DNA of 64,000 nucleotides, from assembly GCA_002633025.1 (NCBI GenBank), contig NMRB01000110.1, forward strand, positions 374,377 to 438,376. The letters run 5' to 3'. The position numbers and the translations under genes were made by a program. This document shows positions 1 through 12,387 of this stretch, piece after piece. A model generated the notes under the pieces. That model was not told the DNA's origin, ran no database searches, and saw nothing but the letters and a program-made list of their open reading frames with translations. Source of the stretch: Notospermus geniculatus (taxonomy: Eukaryota > Nemertea > Pilidiophora > Heteronemertea > Lineidae). How positions within the stretch are numbered: position 1 is the stretch's first letter; every line of letters starts with the position of its first letter.

Positions 1-151
1 GTACACACTCCATTACCGAAAATGTCAGAGGTTTCGTTGGTCAGGCTATTGTGGAAATTCAGTCGTTGACCATAATTAATAAGCCTCGACCATGTCAAAT
101 TGATGTCACTGGCTCCTACTTTTCCTCTTTGGTACAGTGTGTATTGTATTG

Positions 152-290
152 GATTTTCCATCAGGACCGCGGCTGAAGCATATTGGGCCTCAAAGAGGTG
201 ATCTCAAGTCCTTGCACTTGGATGAGGTCTTTCACTTGCCCTTGTAAAGCACAGGTGTACAAGGCACCACGGTTTAATACTGTCCGATGC
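152..290. repeat. Interspersed repeat fragment (shared with 21888-22290)
   Basis: The part around 205-285 (ctcaagt..cacttggatg, then a tract reading ggtctttcacttgcccttg, then tacaaggcaccac) recurs with few changes at about 22192-22270. The segment tttccatcagg at 153 also recurs at 21891. At the second site it sits beside a tRNA-derived head, so this is probably a truncated copy of the same SINE-like family. The boundaries are approximate. Confidence 0.6.
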
Positions 291-1579
291 AAAGGAGGTG
301 AAGAGGATGATTAATCCCATATGGCCTCGGCTGGCTTTGAACCAAGGACCTGCTGCTTGGATGTGCACATGGCGGTAACTTAATTTGTGCTGGTATTGGT
401 CTCTCTTGTGTTCGACCACGCTCTGTTTCTCTTTCAATCCTGAGCTCGAATTTAACTTCAGTCGAAATCGGTGAATGCGATTTATTGAGCGGATCGTCAC
501 GGCAGTCTAAAACAAGATGAGCTCTCTATCCCTAACAAGATAAAACGCCATTCAATTATCATAGCAATTCCAATATCCACACTGTAATAACCTCTAGCAG
601 GCTTTCTGTTAATTAGTTTAACGTTTAATTCAATCAGGTTACTATATGGCTGGATCTTGACAGGCAAGGAAATCAGCTGAGGGTTCGGCATTCACATCCA
701 TTTTACTTGAAAGAAGTTTCTATGATAAATTCAGCCAACGCTTGTGGCAACGAATTCTGAGGAGTTGACGCTTTGTTCCTGCGTTGGCCTGCCTTCTAGA
801 CGTTGGGAGTGAGGTTTTGACCTTTGAAAGAGGAATGGGTGGGGTGGAAGCGGTACTTTACAGAGTGCTAGGGAAACTCAGGACCAACTCCGATCAGCAC
901 ATTACTTGGTCCTTCCACAGCAGTTGAGAATCGGCTGGGAATCAAATATGACCTGTCAGTCTTCATCTGCCATAATTTCTAGTGGTGCGACGTCGCAACC
1001 ATTGTTTGTTTCCGCTGTGTTGGTCATGGACAAAGGATGCGGCACCGCACCGGTCGAAATTTGCGGGAATGGATTCGTCGCCTTACTGGTTCTTGGATCG
1101 TTACTGTTCATGTTTGCCTCAGAGGTACCGGTATATGAAATGGGAGTGGAGGACAATAATTGCAAGGCTCTATTCATTTTGGTTCATACTGCTGTAATCT
1201 ACATACACCTGCAGTCCTATACTTCAGACTAATTCTTGTTTTATTGACAATATCCTCACAAATGGAGTATATTTCGCCAAAATCCATCAATGCCATTATG
1301 CGGATCCGAAGAAGATTACATTGAGATAAGGACAAAGGAAATAGAAGTATCTCAGATTATCATTGAATCAGATTGAATCAATTCGAGATAAAATGGTTTG
1401 TGCTTTTGATGTGTTTTCATTGCGTGTGAGAACTGACTTCAGGCTGGTTGGCATGGGTACGGCTTTGTGGGTTTGCCATGATGCTTTTGAACAGAGGAAA
1501 GGATTATCGGCCATGCCGATTTGAAGAGTGTTGAAATGTATCTGTACCAGAATGGAAAATATCAACAACAATGTTAGGA

Positions 1580-2070
1580 GGGGGGGGGGGGGCTTGTTGA
1601 ATGAGCTTTAGGAAATTCCANTCTAATTTCTCTCGTAATTGAATCGTTGGGATGTGGGTTAAACGTCCAGGTTCTGCGAAGTAAAGATACGACTGAATAT
1701 GGATGGACTTGGTGGAATCTGTGTGTGAAATTTAACGGAAAATGTCAACTGGGATGATTTATTACCCTCAGTTCCATCATGGAAATGTCAGATTTTATCA
1801 GGTTGATTTAAACGCGAGCAAATCATATGGAAATTGCTGATATATTCCCACCTCAATCAATTTAATGGACCAAGTTTGTGTTGATATATCTGATTTTGAT
1901 CTAATCGTAAAAGTGTCATGGATCAGTAGTTGAATCTGTCCCCTTCCTCTTAACCTTTTCAGGCGTCAGTATCTTAAACTCAGTTGTCATTTGGAGGATA
2001 GTCTCCGCTTTCTCCTTCGGGTATTTATGGCGGGCATGCTCATGGATGTCATAGACAAGCCCCCCCCCCC
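1580..2070. repeat. Possible element bounded by inverted G-run/C-run ends
   Basis: A 13-G run followed by CTTGT (1580-1597) is mirrored by ACAAG followed by 11 C (2055-2070). The two ends together form an inverted pair about 490 bp apart. They could be the termini of a small inverted-repeat transposon, or two unrelated homopolymer expansions. No target-site duplication is evident. Confidence 0.3.
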
Positions 2071-2136
2071 AATGTCATTACTCAACACAGCTTTTTAAAC
2101 TTCATACATGTAGTTCCTAAATCTTTATCTTTGCAG

Positions 2137-5100
2137 ATTTGTGACACATACCCACGTTACTTGTACGTCCCACAGCCCGCGTCGACCGCAGTCCTTATCG
2201 GTAGTTCTCGATTCAGAAGCAGAGGGCGGTTACCAGTTCTATCCTACCTACACAGCAGAAATAGGGTATGTAGCATGCAGAGGGATACAGTCGTTCTTAG
2301 CACTCGCTCTACATGTACGTCACTGCACGTTCCTTCACCCTACATGTACATCACTGCACACAAACCTTTCTATGCAGTGATGTCGGGAGAGGTGTTTCTT
2401 GGCGTTTATCTCAGAATCAGTCTGTAGTCATAACACATCAGTTTGCAAAAGTTCTGAGCAATTGAAGAAGACTGATGTTGCCCTTTTGTGCTCTTATGTC
2501 AAAGAATGCGGCATCGAAGTTTGTGTTCCAGTAAATATTGATACAAAATCAACTAAAGCATCGATTGAAAAAAGTTGATTGCATTTTCTACCAACTGAGC
2601 ACATGAATTGCAATCAAAATGAAAGTTTGTAATTGAACGATTTCTGTGTTGGGTTCATTAGGCAAAGCATTTCAGCGTCTGAGAGAATTTGAAGAGGACC
2701 CTTAGGTCACGAATTCACTGGAGGTGCAGAAGCATCCATGTTTGTTTGCTGAAACTTGGATTAAGTGCTTGAAGAAATCTGTGTCTTTGAGTGGAAAACT
2801 AAACCACGGTTGGATGAATACTGCCTTGGGGCTTCCGTAATCGGTCTTAATTATTCAGGTGTCTATTTCAGTTAATGAGATGCAACCTATAGGTTGGAAC
2901 TCGCAATTATTCACCACCACCTCTGATATAAAGTGGCACCAGGCAGTCACTGATTATTTTTTTTTAAATCTGGCAGCAGATAAGATTCTCTATCTGTTTG
3001 AAATTCAAAACTTTATCTGAGTCCTAAACATTCAAGTCGAATTCATGCTGAAAAAAGTGACACTCCGGCTTTCATGAATAAAATATGCCGCTTACAAATT
3101 TCAAAGTGGATAGATGTCGGGAATGAACACATCCAGAATTGCTTTATGTCAAGTAAACAAGAACTTCACTTGAAAGATGTGATGTTTTTTAAGTTCAATA
3201 CCTGATAAATGTCTCGAAATTCTGTGAAGGGATTTGAGATTTTTGTCGATATTACAGTTGGTCTTGCTGTGATCTTTTTGAATAAATGCAGCAGATTTTG
3301 AAGAAGTGTCAAGCATGTAGAAATAGCGATAATGAAAGATTTAGATGAAAGTGTGTTCAGTCAATATTTGTATCGGATTCTGTGCGACGCAGCCACTGTG
3401 GAGGCGATATTGGTTAGATTTGAATCACTGTTTCGGCTTTGCTTTGGATCAACTAACGATAAAGTTAACCCTTGAATTCAAAGGAAGTGGAAAGCAGCTC
3501 CTTCCTGTGCAGGATGATGACAGAGGGTCTCCAGCTTTTCACACAAGGACATTCATAAGAAGAGCTGTTGAATCCATGAGAGGTGCACCAAGTTTATCCC
3601 TTAATACAGGTAGACATTGCGTCTTGAAGCAACTCAACGGATCTGTCACAGATAAAAGAACCACCAGGTGCAGGTCGACATTTCACCAATTGAGAGGAAC
3701 TCGGAGCAACTGGCAGTTACCTCAAACAGCACACTCATTGTCGACAGCGCAGCTTCCATGCCCTCGGTCCATTCCACTGCCGGGCAACTCGTAGAAACTT
3801 GCGATAACTAGCAGATCCGGCAGTTGCTCGGAGATGCAAGCGCGCTCAGGTCAACAAAATTGGCAAATGATCAGTCACTCCGAGTTGCTTCCATCGCCAG
3901 AAAGTTAGTTGCCGCGAGTTGCTTCAAGACACAATGTCGACCTGTAGGCACCTAGTTTTGCCTTCATCTCCTTCTTTCTCTTGCTTACACTGTGTTTTGT
4001 CGATTTCCAGGCTGCCATCTGCCGCTGCAGCCAGCCCCTGTCTGGATTCAGCGCTCGATGTGTCGAAGATGAGCAGATGTTACAGGCCATCTTGAAGGCC
4101 AACCCGCAGTCGAAGTTCATGTACGTTGTGGATACAAGACCAAAGGTATTGTGCAGTTACTGGTGTTATCTTATAGCTTTACAAATTGTGCTCAGTTCTT
4201 TGGTATGTTTGTTCGGTATATCATGTGATCAGCACTTTCCATCATTTTCAAATCTACTCTAAGCTCCCAATTATGTGAATGGCAGATTTTTTGCACTGAT
4301 GATTTAGATTTGTAGAACCGTTAGCAATCTTTGGATATCATAAGAGTTGTCTCCGAGATTTGGTGCGGGATTGGTGTACCACACAACTTCACACAATACA
4401 CTACAGGAAATCATCCTCATTTTGATAAGGTAAATCACAAATGCAAGGCAAAAATCCTCCTGTCAGATCTGACATGAATGATGGAGGTCACAAGTCAATG
4501 ATACAGCCCTTGGGATATCTCTCCGTCAAAGGATGTAGCACATTGGCTGCATTTTTACCAGGGAGAATTAATGCATCGGGACCCATGGGAGTGATAAAAT
4601 CTGGTACAGGACCTGCATAACGTAGAATGCTTCCCCGGTGGGTTCTGATTGGCGATATTAGGCAACGGTTTCACTTGAATTTGTGATGATCAATTTCACA
4701 GCATTGTTGAGTTTTACAGACATTTTTGGAAATATTTAAAAAGTGGTCATTAGGTTCGCAGAAATGGCTATCACTGGGCTTTTCGTGGGAGAAGAGGGAC
4801 CATTAGTTGTGGAAAGTTTTCGTTCATGGCTGGAAATGAGATTTCTGAGTTGTTGTATTGGCGTGTGGGGGATTCATAATGAGGTCTGAAGATAACCGGG
4901 ATGCTGAATATGGCCAAATGTTGTAGCAGAAGAGGCGCAGTAAAAAACGTTGCAAAAGTGTTGATGGTGTTCAAATTTTGGAAGGTCACTTTGTTGTGTC
5001 CATTTCTCTCTCATCGCCTGTGTTCGTCATCATTTTGCAACTTTGAAACCATGGTCCAAGGTGACATTGAGCTGTTTCTAATTGCAGCAGTCCCTTGCCG

Positions 5101-8100
5101 ACCAAAGCTCCATGTGGACAACACTCCAAACCATGACCCTTGTAAGTCAGGGGATATTTTCATATGTGTTTTCTGTATTCGCTGTACTGACAGGAAAATG
5201 AGCCTTTCTGTGTGTATGACAAGAAAGTCATACTGAGTATCGTATGTTTTCCAGGTGACCGAACGAGCTGTTGTCTTATTGGCGTAGGCCCGTTCCACAC
5301 CAGAGGAACATTGTAAAAGGAACATTCAGAGAAAAATACAAGTATTTTATCTAGTATGATGGTGAATTGGAGTGTTATGTCCCCTGGAGGGCTTCAAATC
5401 AGTGAAAAAGTATCAATGAACACATTTCATCATTGTTATCTTTATCTACTCTCCTTCTGTAAAATGTGTCGGTGAAATACCTTTTCCCAAAAAGCTTTGG
5501 GTATCTTCTTCATGTGTCTAAATAAATTACTGTCAGTACAGCTCCTTAAAAACTAAAATTTCGCCTCATGTGTCTGTTACACTGCAGTAATTGTAATTGC
5601 ATGCGGTTTGATGTTTTCAGTATAATTTCCGTTTCTTGCCGTTTTGTTCATCACTGGAAGCTGTACTAGTGCAATGTCGTGAAACCTTTTCAAAACATGC
5701 CCTGCCGCCTATCTTCAGTTGATTGTACCAAGCCTTTGGCCCTGAAATGGTTCCATTTTTCTGCCTTCAAAGAGAACTGGGACCTTACTCACAAAGCTCC
5801 CGTAACTTTAGGGGAACGGAAATCCTTTGTCAGGCTGATTGTGAACACTAGATTGTCTGCAAATGGACATAGATTACATACTCCCATAAGTTACGAGAGC
5901 TTCTAAAATAAGGTCTCTGTACCGGTATATTGCAAATGCACAAGCCCTGGATGGCAGCCTTTCGTCCCAATCAGCTCTATTCCATACCAACATTATCTGT
6001 GACTTATAAGCTTTTGGTGATGGCATATATGGCTGTTTTGAATTGAGTTGATGATGGGGTTTTCAAGTGAACTGGTCATGCTGATAATAGGGCTGATTCT
6101 GCATCAATTGCAAAGTAGCCATGGTTGTAATGGTAGAAAAATCGAATCCAGTTCTTGCTTAGCCCATCCTCTGTGCCCGAAAACGTATGGTACTTGGTGA
6201 CATGTTTGGCGTATGCATGTGCTTTCAACAGATTCATGGGATTATTGGCTAATCTATGGCTGGTTGTGGATGCATGCAGACTCTGGAGGCTAAAAGATCA
6301 TGCCATGCAGCCCCTTCTGACCACTTTTATTCTTGGAATATTCGCACCTAATCGCTAATGTCCAAGCTCGGAAACCATATTTTTGTCCCATTTCTTTGAG
6401 CACAGATCAAGCTTATTAATCTTTCTGATTTTTTTCATACTTCCAGCACCACATGCCACGTTTCCCAATTTTTCAACATCGGAAGTGAGATTTTTCATTT
6501 CGTTTCGTTGCAGATCAACGCCATGGCAAACAAAGCTGCCGGGAAAGGTTACGAGAACGAAAACTTCTACTCCGATATAAAATTCCAGTTCCTTGGTATA
6601 GAGAACATTCATGTGATGAGGAACAGTCTACAGAAACTTACCGATGGTACGTCGAGATCTGTTGTTGTTTCTACACAGTTGATAGATTGGCTTCATCATT
6701 TTCATCGGTTCGTTCCCCCAGGACTCATTAGAGTTTGGCATAATGACGGTGGATCCAGACTATGTGGAAGCGATTTTCAGCAGTTTCTCAAAAAACCTCT
6801 CTCTTCTTAAAACAGATTCTTTCTTTCAGTTTGTGAGCTGAAGAATCCATCTGCAGCTGCATTCCTAAATGGGCTCGAGAACAGCAGTTGGATGAAGCAC
6901 ATAAGGTCACTGATGGAGACGTCCGTGTTCATTGCCGAGGCTGCTGAGAGGGGTATCAGCACGCTAGTTCATTGCTCAGATGGTTGGGATCGGACTGCAC
7001 AGACTTGTTCTATATCCTGTCTTATATTAGATCCCTACTATAGGACAATCCAAGGTTTTCAGGTTAGTAGCATTCACACATTCTAGCCACAGTTTCCATA
7101 TTATCTTGCTGGGTTTCGCTGCCAATCAACTGAAATATTCTTTTTCAGAACTTGATCGAGAAAGAATGGCTATCATTCGGTCATAAATTCACTGATCGCT
7201 GTGGCTTCGTAGAAACTGTAGACGCAAAGGAAATCTCACCCGTGTTTACGCAATTCATCGAGTGCGTTTGGCAGATGAAGCAACAGTTCCCGTGTGCATT
7301 CCAATTCAACGATCGCTATTTGCTCACAATTCATGACCACGTCTACTCCTGCCAGTTTGGAACATTCATCGGCAATTGTGAGAAGGATAGGATAGATCTC
7401 AGGTAAGGGGGACAAGGACAGTCTAAATTGAACCCGTTTATTGAAGATGCCCTTGGGGCTGATGACAACTTCCTCAGATAAGTGCTGCCTTATCGATCTC
7501 GTTTACACTCAGTCAAAATCATCCAACTCATAGTAAAGGCACATCTTTTTGTTTCCACAAACAGTTGAGTTCCCACATCTTGGAAGAAATGGTTGAAGAT
7601 TGGCTCCATTTTGACAAGGCCACGATCTTGGTGCCAAATTAAACATAGCTGGAATTCTTTTGTTGCTAAAGTATCAATATAATAATATACTGACTTCATC
7701 CATTCTTTTCAGACTAGCAGAGCGGACCTACTCCCTGTGGGGCTACCTGAATCTGAATATCGGAGACTACGTCAACCCTCTCTACAAGAAAGAATATGAG
7801 ATTACACATACAATACTTAGACCGGATATTAGTCCACAGTCTTTCAAGTGAGTATTCAAATGACTATCTGATACTGAGTTTGCTTTGCAAGTTATCAAGT
7901 TGGCCTACGATAATGGGAAATATTTTGTATTTGTTGCGTACGGTAATTCAAGAGGAAACATGGATCTTCCAGAGCCCTACTTCCAGGGACCTTATAAGTG
8001 ATTTGTACCTTCCTTTATGTTTCAGATTCTGGCGTGGCATGTATAATCGTTTCGAGAACGGTGTCCACCCACGGGAGAACATTATGGACATTGTGAGTGC

Positions 8101-9077
8101 CATGAAGGATCATAGTACCTCAATGGAGGATCACATCAAACTGCTTGAAAAGGTAACAATGCTAGATTATCCCAGGTTAACTTTAAATGCAAGCATGGGT
8201 GTACCGGTAATCAGTCGAATACAGGTACCGGTAAACACTGGCAGCAAAAAACTTCTACTTTTGCACTTGAAACATGTTAGAGGTGTATGGGTTCAGGCCA
8301 GAGGATGATGGCCTCGACACTTTTAAAACAGTATATTGTAATTGTGCATGTCTTGTTTCAGCGGATTACAAGTATATGCAAGCTTCTGGACAAACCAGAT
8401 GACACGATTCAGAGAAAGTTAGATGGTCTTGTATCCTCCGAGTCTCTATACACACTTAGTGCATTCGAAGGTGCTATAGTGGATAAAACTAGTCCCCTCG
8501 ACTCTACGGACAATGCCGTTAATGGTGAAAATGATACAAAACAGAGCGATACTGAATCTGGATTCGAGGACTCGAGTTCACAAATGGGGAAGTCATTGCT
8601 AGAGGAATCTGGATCATTGCAGACATCCACTTGTCTACAACGCTCGTCTAGCTATGAAAGTTTGTCTGTTGAACAGTTACTGACTGAGATCAATTCAGTG
8701 TCTCTCAATTGGAAATCTTTTCGGAACGTACGCCAGTGCAGCTGCTCTACACCATTTGATGCTTTTAGTAAGAAGGTGAGGAAAATTGGGTTCTTAGTTA
8801 AGAGGGGATTCGTACACAGGGTGATTTAAGGTATCTTCCCCTGAAAAACTGTGTTACTATTGTCAAATGACACTTTCTATTTTAATTTCAGTACCACTGT
8901 TGGAAGTGCGGTGGTGTGTACTGCACTCGATGCATTGCCCGGCATATTCCACTTCTGGGACACAACAGTCAGCGTCCGGTGCCAGTCTGCAAGACGTGCT
9001 ACAAGGAGATCAAACATTCACCATCAATCACTGACTTCCAGGTGCTTGTACCACAGAACGTACAATCGTCGTCGTAG
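2137..9077 (+). CDS. MTMR6/7/8: Myotubularin-related phosphoinositide 3-phosphatase, MTMR6/7/8 type, 5'-partial, with C-terminal FYVE-like finger
   Basis: Nine exons splice in frame with AG/GT borders: 2137-2265, 4011-4145, 6514-6646, 6830-7062, 7149-7402, 7713-7847, 8026-8152, 8362-8775 and 8892-9077, giving 581 codons and a TAG. The first exon carries the family block FRSRGRLPVLSY. The second carries CRCSQPLSGFSARC. The fourth holds the Cx5R catalytic loop HCSDGWDR, with the nucleophile Cys codon at 6973 and Arg at 6991. Later exons carry EKEWLSFGHKF and SPVFTQFIECVWQ, both conserved in the phosphatase fold. The family removes the 3-phosphate from PI3P and PI(3,5)P2 on endosomes. After a Ser/Glu-rich linker the last two exons encode a FYVE-like zinc finger whose ligand Cys include CSC, HCWKCG, CTRC and VCKTC. 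Its basic pocket is KKYHCW rather than the usual R-K-HHCR, so PI3P binding is uncertain. The GRAM domain and start are missing from the window. The MTMR6/7/8 subgroup is assigned from remembered vertebrate sequences. Confidence 0.93.
3605..3946. mobile_element. MITE-like inverted-repeat element in an MTMR intron
   Basis: Left arm 3605-3640 (TACAGGTAGACATTGCGTCT and onward) is the near-perfect reverse complement of right arm 3911-3946. Arms are about 36 bp and the whole is 342 bp. Both ends are bordered by TA, compatible with a TA target-site duplication as in Tc1/mariner-type elements. The interior carries further short inverted copies of GTTGCT-containing sequence. No transposase is encoded, so the element would be non-autonomous. 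It lies in the intron just before the exon at 4011. Confidence 0.8.
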
Positions 9078-9297
9078 ATTACGAAATAAAATTATGATAT
9101 AGACTATGAATTCCCACAGTGGGAGAGTGACTCTTAGATTACGCTTTTCTCCAGCCACTAAGTTCTAGGTCCACGCTCGCAATACTTGCTCATGACACTT
9201 GACAAAGGACACTGTTCCTAAGAGGTGTAGGTGGTGAAAGCTGTTTGTTAATGGTGCAGAGTTCCCAATGCTGCTGCAACTACCAAGAGTGATTTCT

Positions 9298-9431
9298 ATG
9301 GCCCGTATGCATAAAGGTGGAATAAGCTTTATGGCCCGTATGCATAAAGGTGGAATAAGCTTATTCCAGGTACAACCTAACGTTATAACGTGAAGCTATA
9401 CCTGGAACAAGCTTATTCCACCATTATGCAT
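9298..9431. repeat. Palindromic MITE-like repeat with duplicated left end
   Basis: The arm at 9340-9372 (ATGCATAAAGGTGGAATAAG and onward) is the reverse complement, with a few changes, of 9399-9431. The left end is also repeated in tandem: 9298-9330 and 9331-9363 are a 33-bp direct duplication. The sequence could fold into a long hairpin if transcribed in the 3' UTR. Confidence 0.75.
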
Positions 9432-9880
9432 ATGTCTCAGTAAGTTAATAGGTTGTGATATGTGCACTGTGCTATGTCTTGATTCATTTTAGCTGTCAGT
9501 GTAATCTCTCATTCTTTGCATTATGTAACTCCCAAGCTGTTTTCCAAACTTGTGCTTGTGTAACTCTGTGTTGCGTGGAGAATTGTACATCGTTACATCG
9601 TGATCTTTTTTTGCGAACATGGCACATTAGACTTCATGTCACTTGTACTCAGTGTCTTAATGAATTTTTGGGTAGCCCACTGAAATCCCTGTAGAGAATT
9701 CGTAAAGTAAAAACTGGTTCCTTCTCTGTCTGTGGGCAATGTCTGTCAGAGAAGGCCTGCATCAAGTTCACTGAGATTTCTCATAGCCTGATCAGATCTG
9801 GTGCCTGTTAGTAACTGGACTTAACAAGGCCTAATATAGCACTGATTGCATGTTTTAATCAAACTGAAGTGATTAAATTA

Positions 9881-10084
9881 AACTTCAATTAATGACGCCG
9901 AGGTGATGTGTGACTTTAATTAGTGTGGCCAGTGTGATGTGTTACTTCAGTTAATGCGACCAAGGCGATGTGTTACTTCAGTTAATGAGGCCAAGGAAGG
10001 TGGTGTGTTACTTCAGTTAATTAGGCCAAGGTGGTGTGTTACTTCAGTTAATGAGGCCAAGGTGATGTGTTACTTCAGTTAAAG
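9881..10084. repeat. Minisatellite, about 31-bp unit, block 1
   Basis: Degenerate tandem copies of a unit that reads approximately aatgaggccaaggtgatgtg followed by ttacttcagtt. Six to seven copies are recognisable, with small indels (for example an extra ggaa in one). The copy order becomes more regular toward the right edge, where the array stops at cagttaaaggg. Confidence 0.85.
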
Positions 10085-10354
10085 GGAATTGGTCGCGGTA
10101 GTCAAAACTGACAGTAAGAATAATTTCGTGGCCCATATTTCAAAACTAAAAATTTCATATTTAGAGGATGACATCCCTAGGTAAGCTGCAATTTGCTGTT
10201 GACTGTGTTGCAAATGTTATTTGAAGGCAGTAAAGTCACAGCAGTTGTGCAAATATGCTCCTAGCAGACAATAAATTCCCGAAGTGATTGAAGTAATAGA
10301 TTCAAAATAGCAGCGTTGATTCGCTATTCAAACACTTTGACTGGCTCGACCAGT

Positions 10355-10518
10355 TCACTTCAATGAGGCCAAGGTGATGTGTTAGGCCTACTTCAATTAA
10401 TGAGGCCGAGGAAGGTGATGTGTTACTTCAGTTAATGAGGCCAATGTGATGTGTTACTTCAATTAATGAGGCCAAGGTGATGTGTTACTTCATTTAAGGA
10501 GGCCAAAAAGGTGTGTTG
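10355..10518. repeat. Minisatellite, same 31-bp unit, block 2
   Basis: The same unit as at 9881-10084 resumes here for about five copies after an unrelated 270-bp segment (10085-10354). The split array suggests an insertion into, or deletion within, a once continuous minisatellite. One copy holds ttaggcctacttc instead of ttacttc, a small insertion that creates a TAGGCCTA-type palindrome. Confidence 0.8.
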
Positions 10519-11420
10519 AGTTTCAAAATGTATTTTTGTTGTCTGGTCTGGCCATCACCCATTGGCTGCTTCTACTATTTATGTTAGTGCGTCTTACCAT
10601 TGAACGTTGCCATCTGCTCGGCAAATGGCTCAAATTGTTAGTTGTGTTTGATGTTTGCTGTTTTCAATCTGTTTTTGATCGGATACTATAAGATCCTATC
10701 TGTACTATCGAGGACCAGTATAGTAAAGTAAAATTCTTTTAGAAAGAAAAGTATGATGTGTCTGTAGTACTACGTATGTATACTGCAGTATCAGTCCATC
10801 TACGGTAATCGCTGGAGTCAATGTCATCAAACCAGCTTTGAACTACTGGGCCATCGATCGGCTCAGTTGCCTGGAGTTCCGATAGAGCATTGGTTGATTT
10901 GATGAAATACAATACCAAACAATGCTTTCTTTATATGAAAATGATTGACCTAGATAAAAATCCTATTGTATATGTAGCCTGAAGTCCATTTTGTAAATAT
11001 CTCACAACAGTTATTTCCAAATGTTCTAAATGACCAAATCGACAACAAGAACGCCTCACTGTGTTGATTCATTGAACTTTTGTTTTGAGAGGCCTGTAAT
11101 TAATTGGAAGCACTGTACTTTACGTATTCGTTTGTTTTAACCCAGCTGATCCATAGTTTTTGTGGGAGTGTACAACAAAAGGTGTTTGATAAGAAATTAA
11201 TACCCACCAGATAGAAAATTATGTGTGAAACGCTCTGTCGTTGTGGTTATTTGTACAGGACAAGTAGTTCAGACAGATACTTCACCTAAGTCTTGAGGTG
11301 TGGTCTCCAGCATTGTGATTGTGTTTTTCCTGTGCATCTGACCAAAAGGACTTTGTACTTTAATCAATGTGCAATGACTTTGTAAAAAGTGTAGAAAAAA
11401 AGTAAAATTATTGTAAGATA

Positions 11421-11426
11421 AATAAA
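11421..11426 (+). promoter_or_regulatory. Candidate polyadenylation signal AATAAA (MTMR)
   Basis: AATAAA in an A-rich tract (aagataaataaactag), about 2.3 kb downstream of the MTMR stop. It is a plausible distal poly(A) signal. An alternative AATAAA at 9085-9090 would give an almost absent 3' UTR. Confidence 0.4.
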
Positions 11427-11449
11427 CTAGTCTAAAAGGAAGAATGTCT

Positions 11450-12387
11450 TCTCTTCTCTGTCAATAGGCCTCTTTACACTACAGAAATCAACCGACCCAA
11501 ATCCGTGCCAAGCCCATCCAGTCATTTGTAAAAACGTGCCAGTTGCCATCTTTTTGTTGCCATGGTGGTTTGGCAGCAATGACGTAATGGCCAAGGTCGG
11601 GTAGTTGACACATGCGCACTGCACTGCACCCAGGTGAGTGGGCTATCGTGGTCATCTCAAAATGGTTAATTCCATATTCGCAGAATTCCCAGGGTTTCCG
11701 TACATGTACATTGATTCGTGCCTGCAACCATTGTACCCTGTTATTAAGAATGTAATAAAGAGATTGTAATTGAACAACACCGCTTGTAATATCTTTGTTG
11801 TAACCAATGGTTTGATTTCTCACCTGCCCCTGGTGACAGATGGGGAACTAATAAAAAGGTCAGTTTGCCTCATTGACACCAAGAAAGTGTTCAAGTTCCA
11901 AAACAGTAGGGAGTTTTCGCCAAAAGGGCCCCAAAACACCAACGCGAACGCCAAACCCATTGTTCGATGCCACGAAGAGGGCGTATATGTGATGTCCCCC
12001 ATGTACGCATTTAGCGACAGCATTCAATTGGACTCTACAGGCACGAAGATCCTTAATCCTCTGACAAACAATTTTTGTGACTGCTTATCAGCCAGATTGA
12101 AGTGCGAGTCTTACTTATTTTTTGCACTTTAGTTCTTTAAACTTCTGCTAGGTGGCAGCAGCAGTTTTTAGTTCTTCGAACTTCCGCTAGGTGGCGCTAA
12201 ATAAGTAGGTCATACGTTTTAATAACGTATTTTCTAACACCATGAAAGTTTTCAAGTTTGAAAAGAATATACGAAAGCAAGGTTTTGAGGGCGGTGGTTG
12301 GGGTTGTGGATGGTACACATATTTCTCTTCCATCAGGCTTACTTTGCCTTCAGACTGATATAGTATACAGTAAGTAGAGTGGTTTTG
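11450..12387. other. Intergenic, no gene seen
   Basis: Open frames on both strands (for example 11770-12132) do not resemble known proteins and have no convincing splice borders. A short direct repeat built on cttc(t/c)gctaggtggc occurs at about 12138-12160 and 12178-12200; a similar ataggtggcgctagcagc tract is found near 21160. Confidence 0.4.

Larger units (their letters stand above)
1..2136. other. Non-coding stretch upstream of the first recognised MTMR exon
   Basis: I looked here for the GRAM-domain and early phosphatase exons that should precede the exon at 2137 and found none I can defend. The stretch is presumably an intron or upstream flank of the MTMR gene. It holds a repeat fragment (about 152-290) that recurs near 22.2 kb, a run of 13 G (1580-1592), a run of 11 C (2060-2070), and one ambiguous base at 1621. 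Short open frames at 906-1232 resemble no family I know. Confidence 0.5.
9078..11445 (+). other. Candidate long 3' UTR / downstream flank of the MTMR gene
   Basis: No coding exon is recognisable between the MTMR stop and about 11.45 kb. An AATAAA lies only 7 nt after the stop (9085-9090) and another at 11421-11426. The later one is in an A-rich context typical of a real cleavage signal, which would make this a roughly 2.3-kb 3' UTR. It contains a palindromic repeat and a minisatellite, listed separately. Transcript data would be needed to choose between the two ends. Confidence 0.4.

Noticed and set aside
906-1232. Open frame with a hydrophobic stretch upstream of the MTMR exons
   Set aside because: It lacks the MTMR GRAM or early phosphatase motifs and has no convincing splice borders. 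A competing frame (982-1197) is open across the same bases.
3345-3794. 149-codon plus-strand frame
   Set aside because: It runs into the inverted-repeat element at 3605-3946 and lies inside an MTMR intron. It is not similar to the family.
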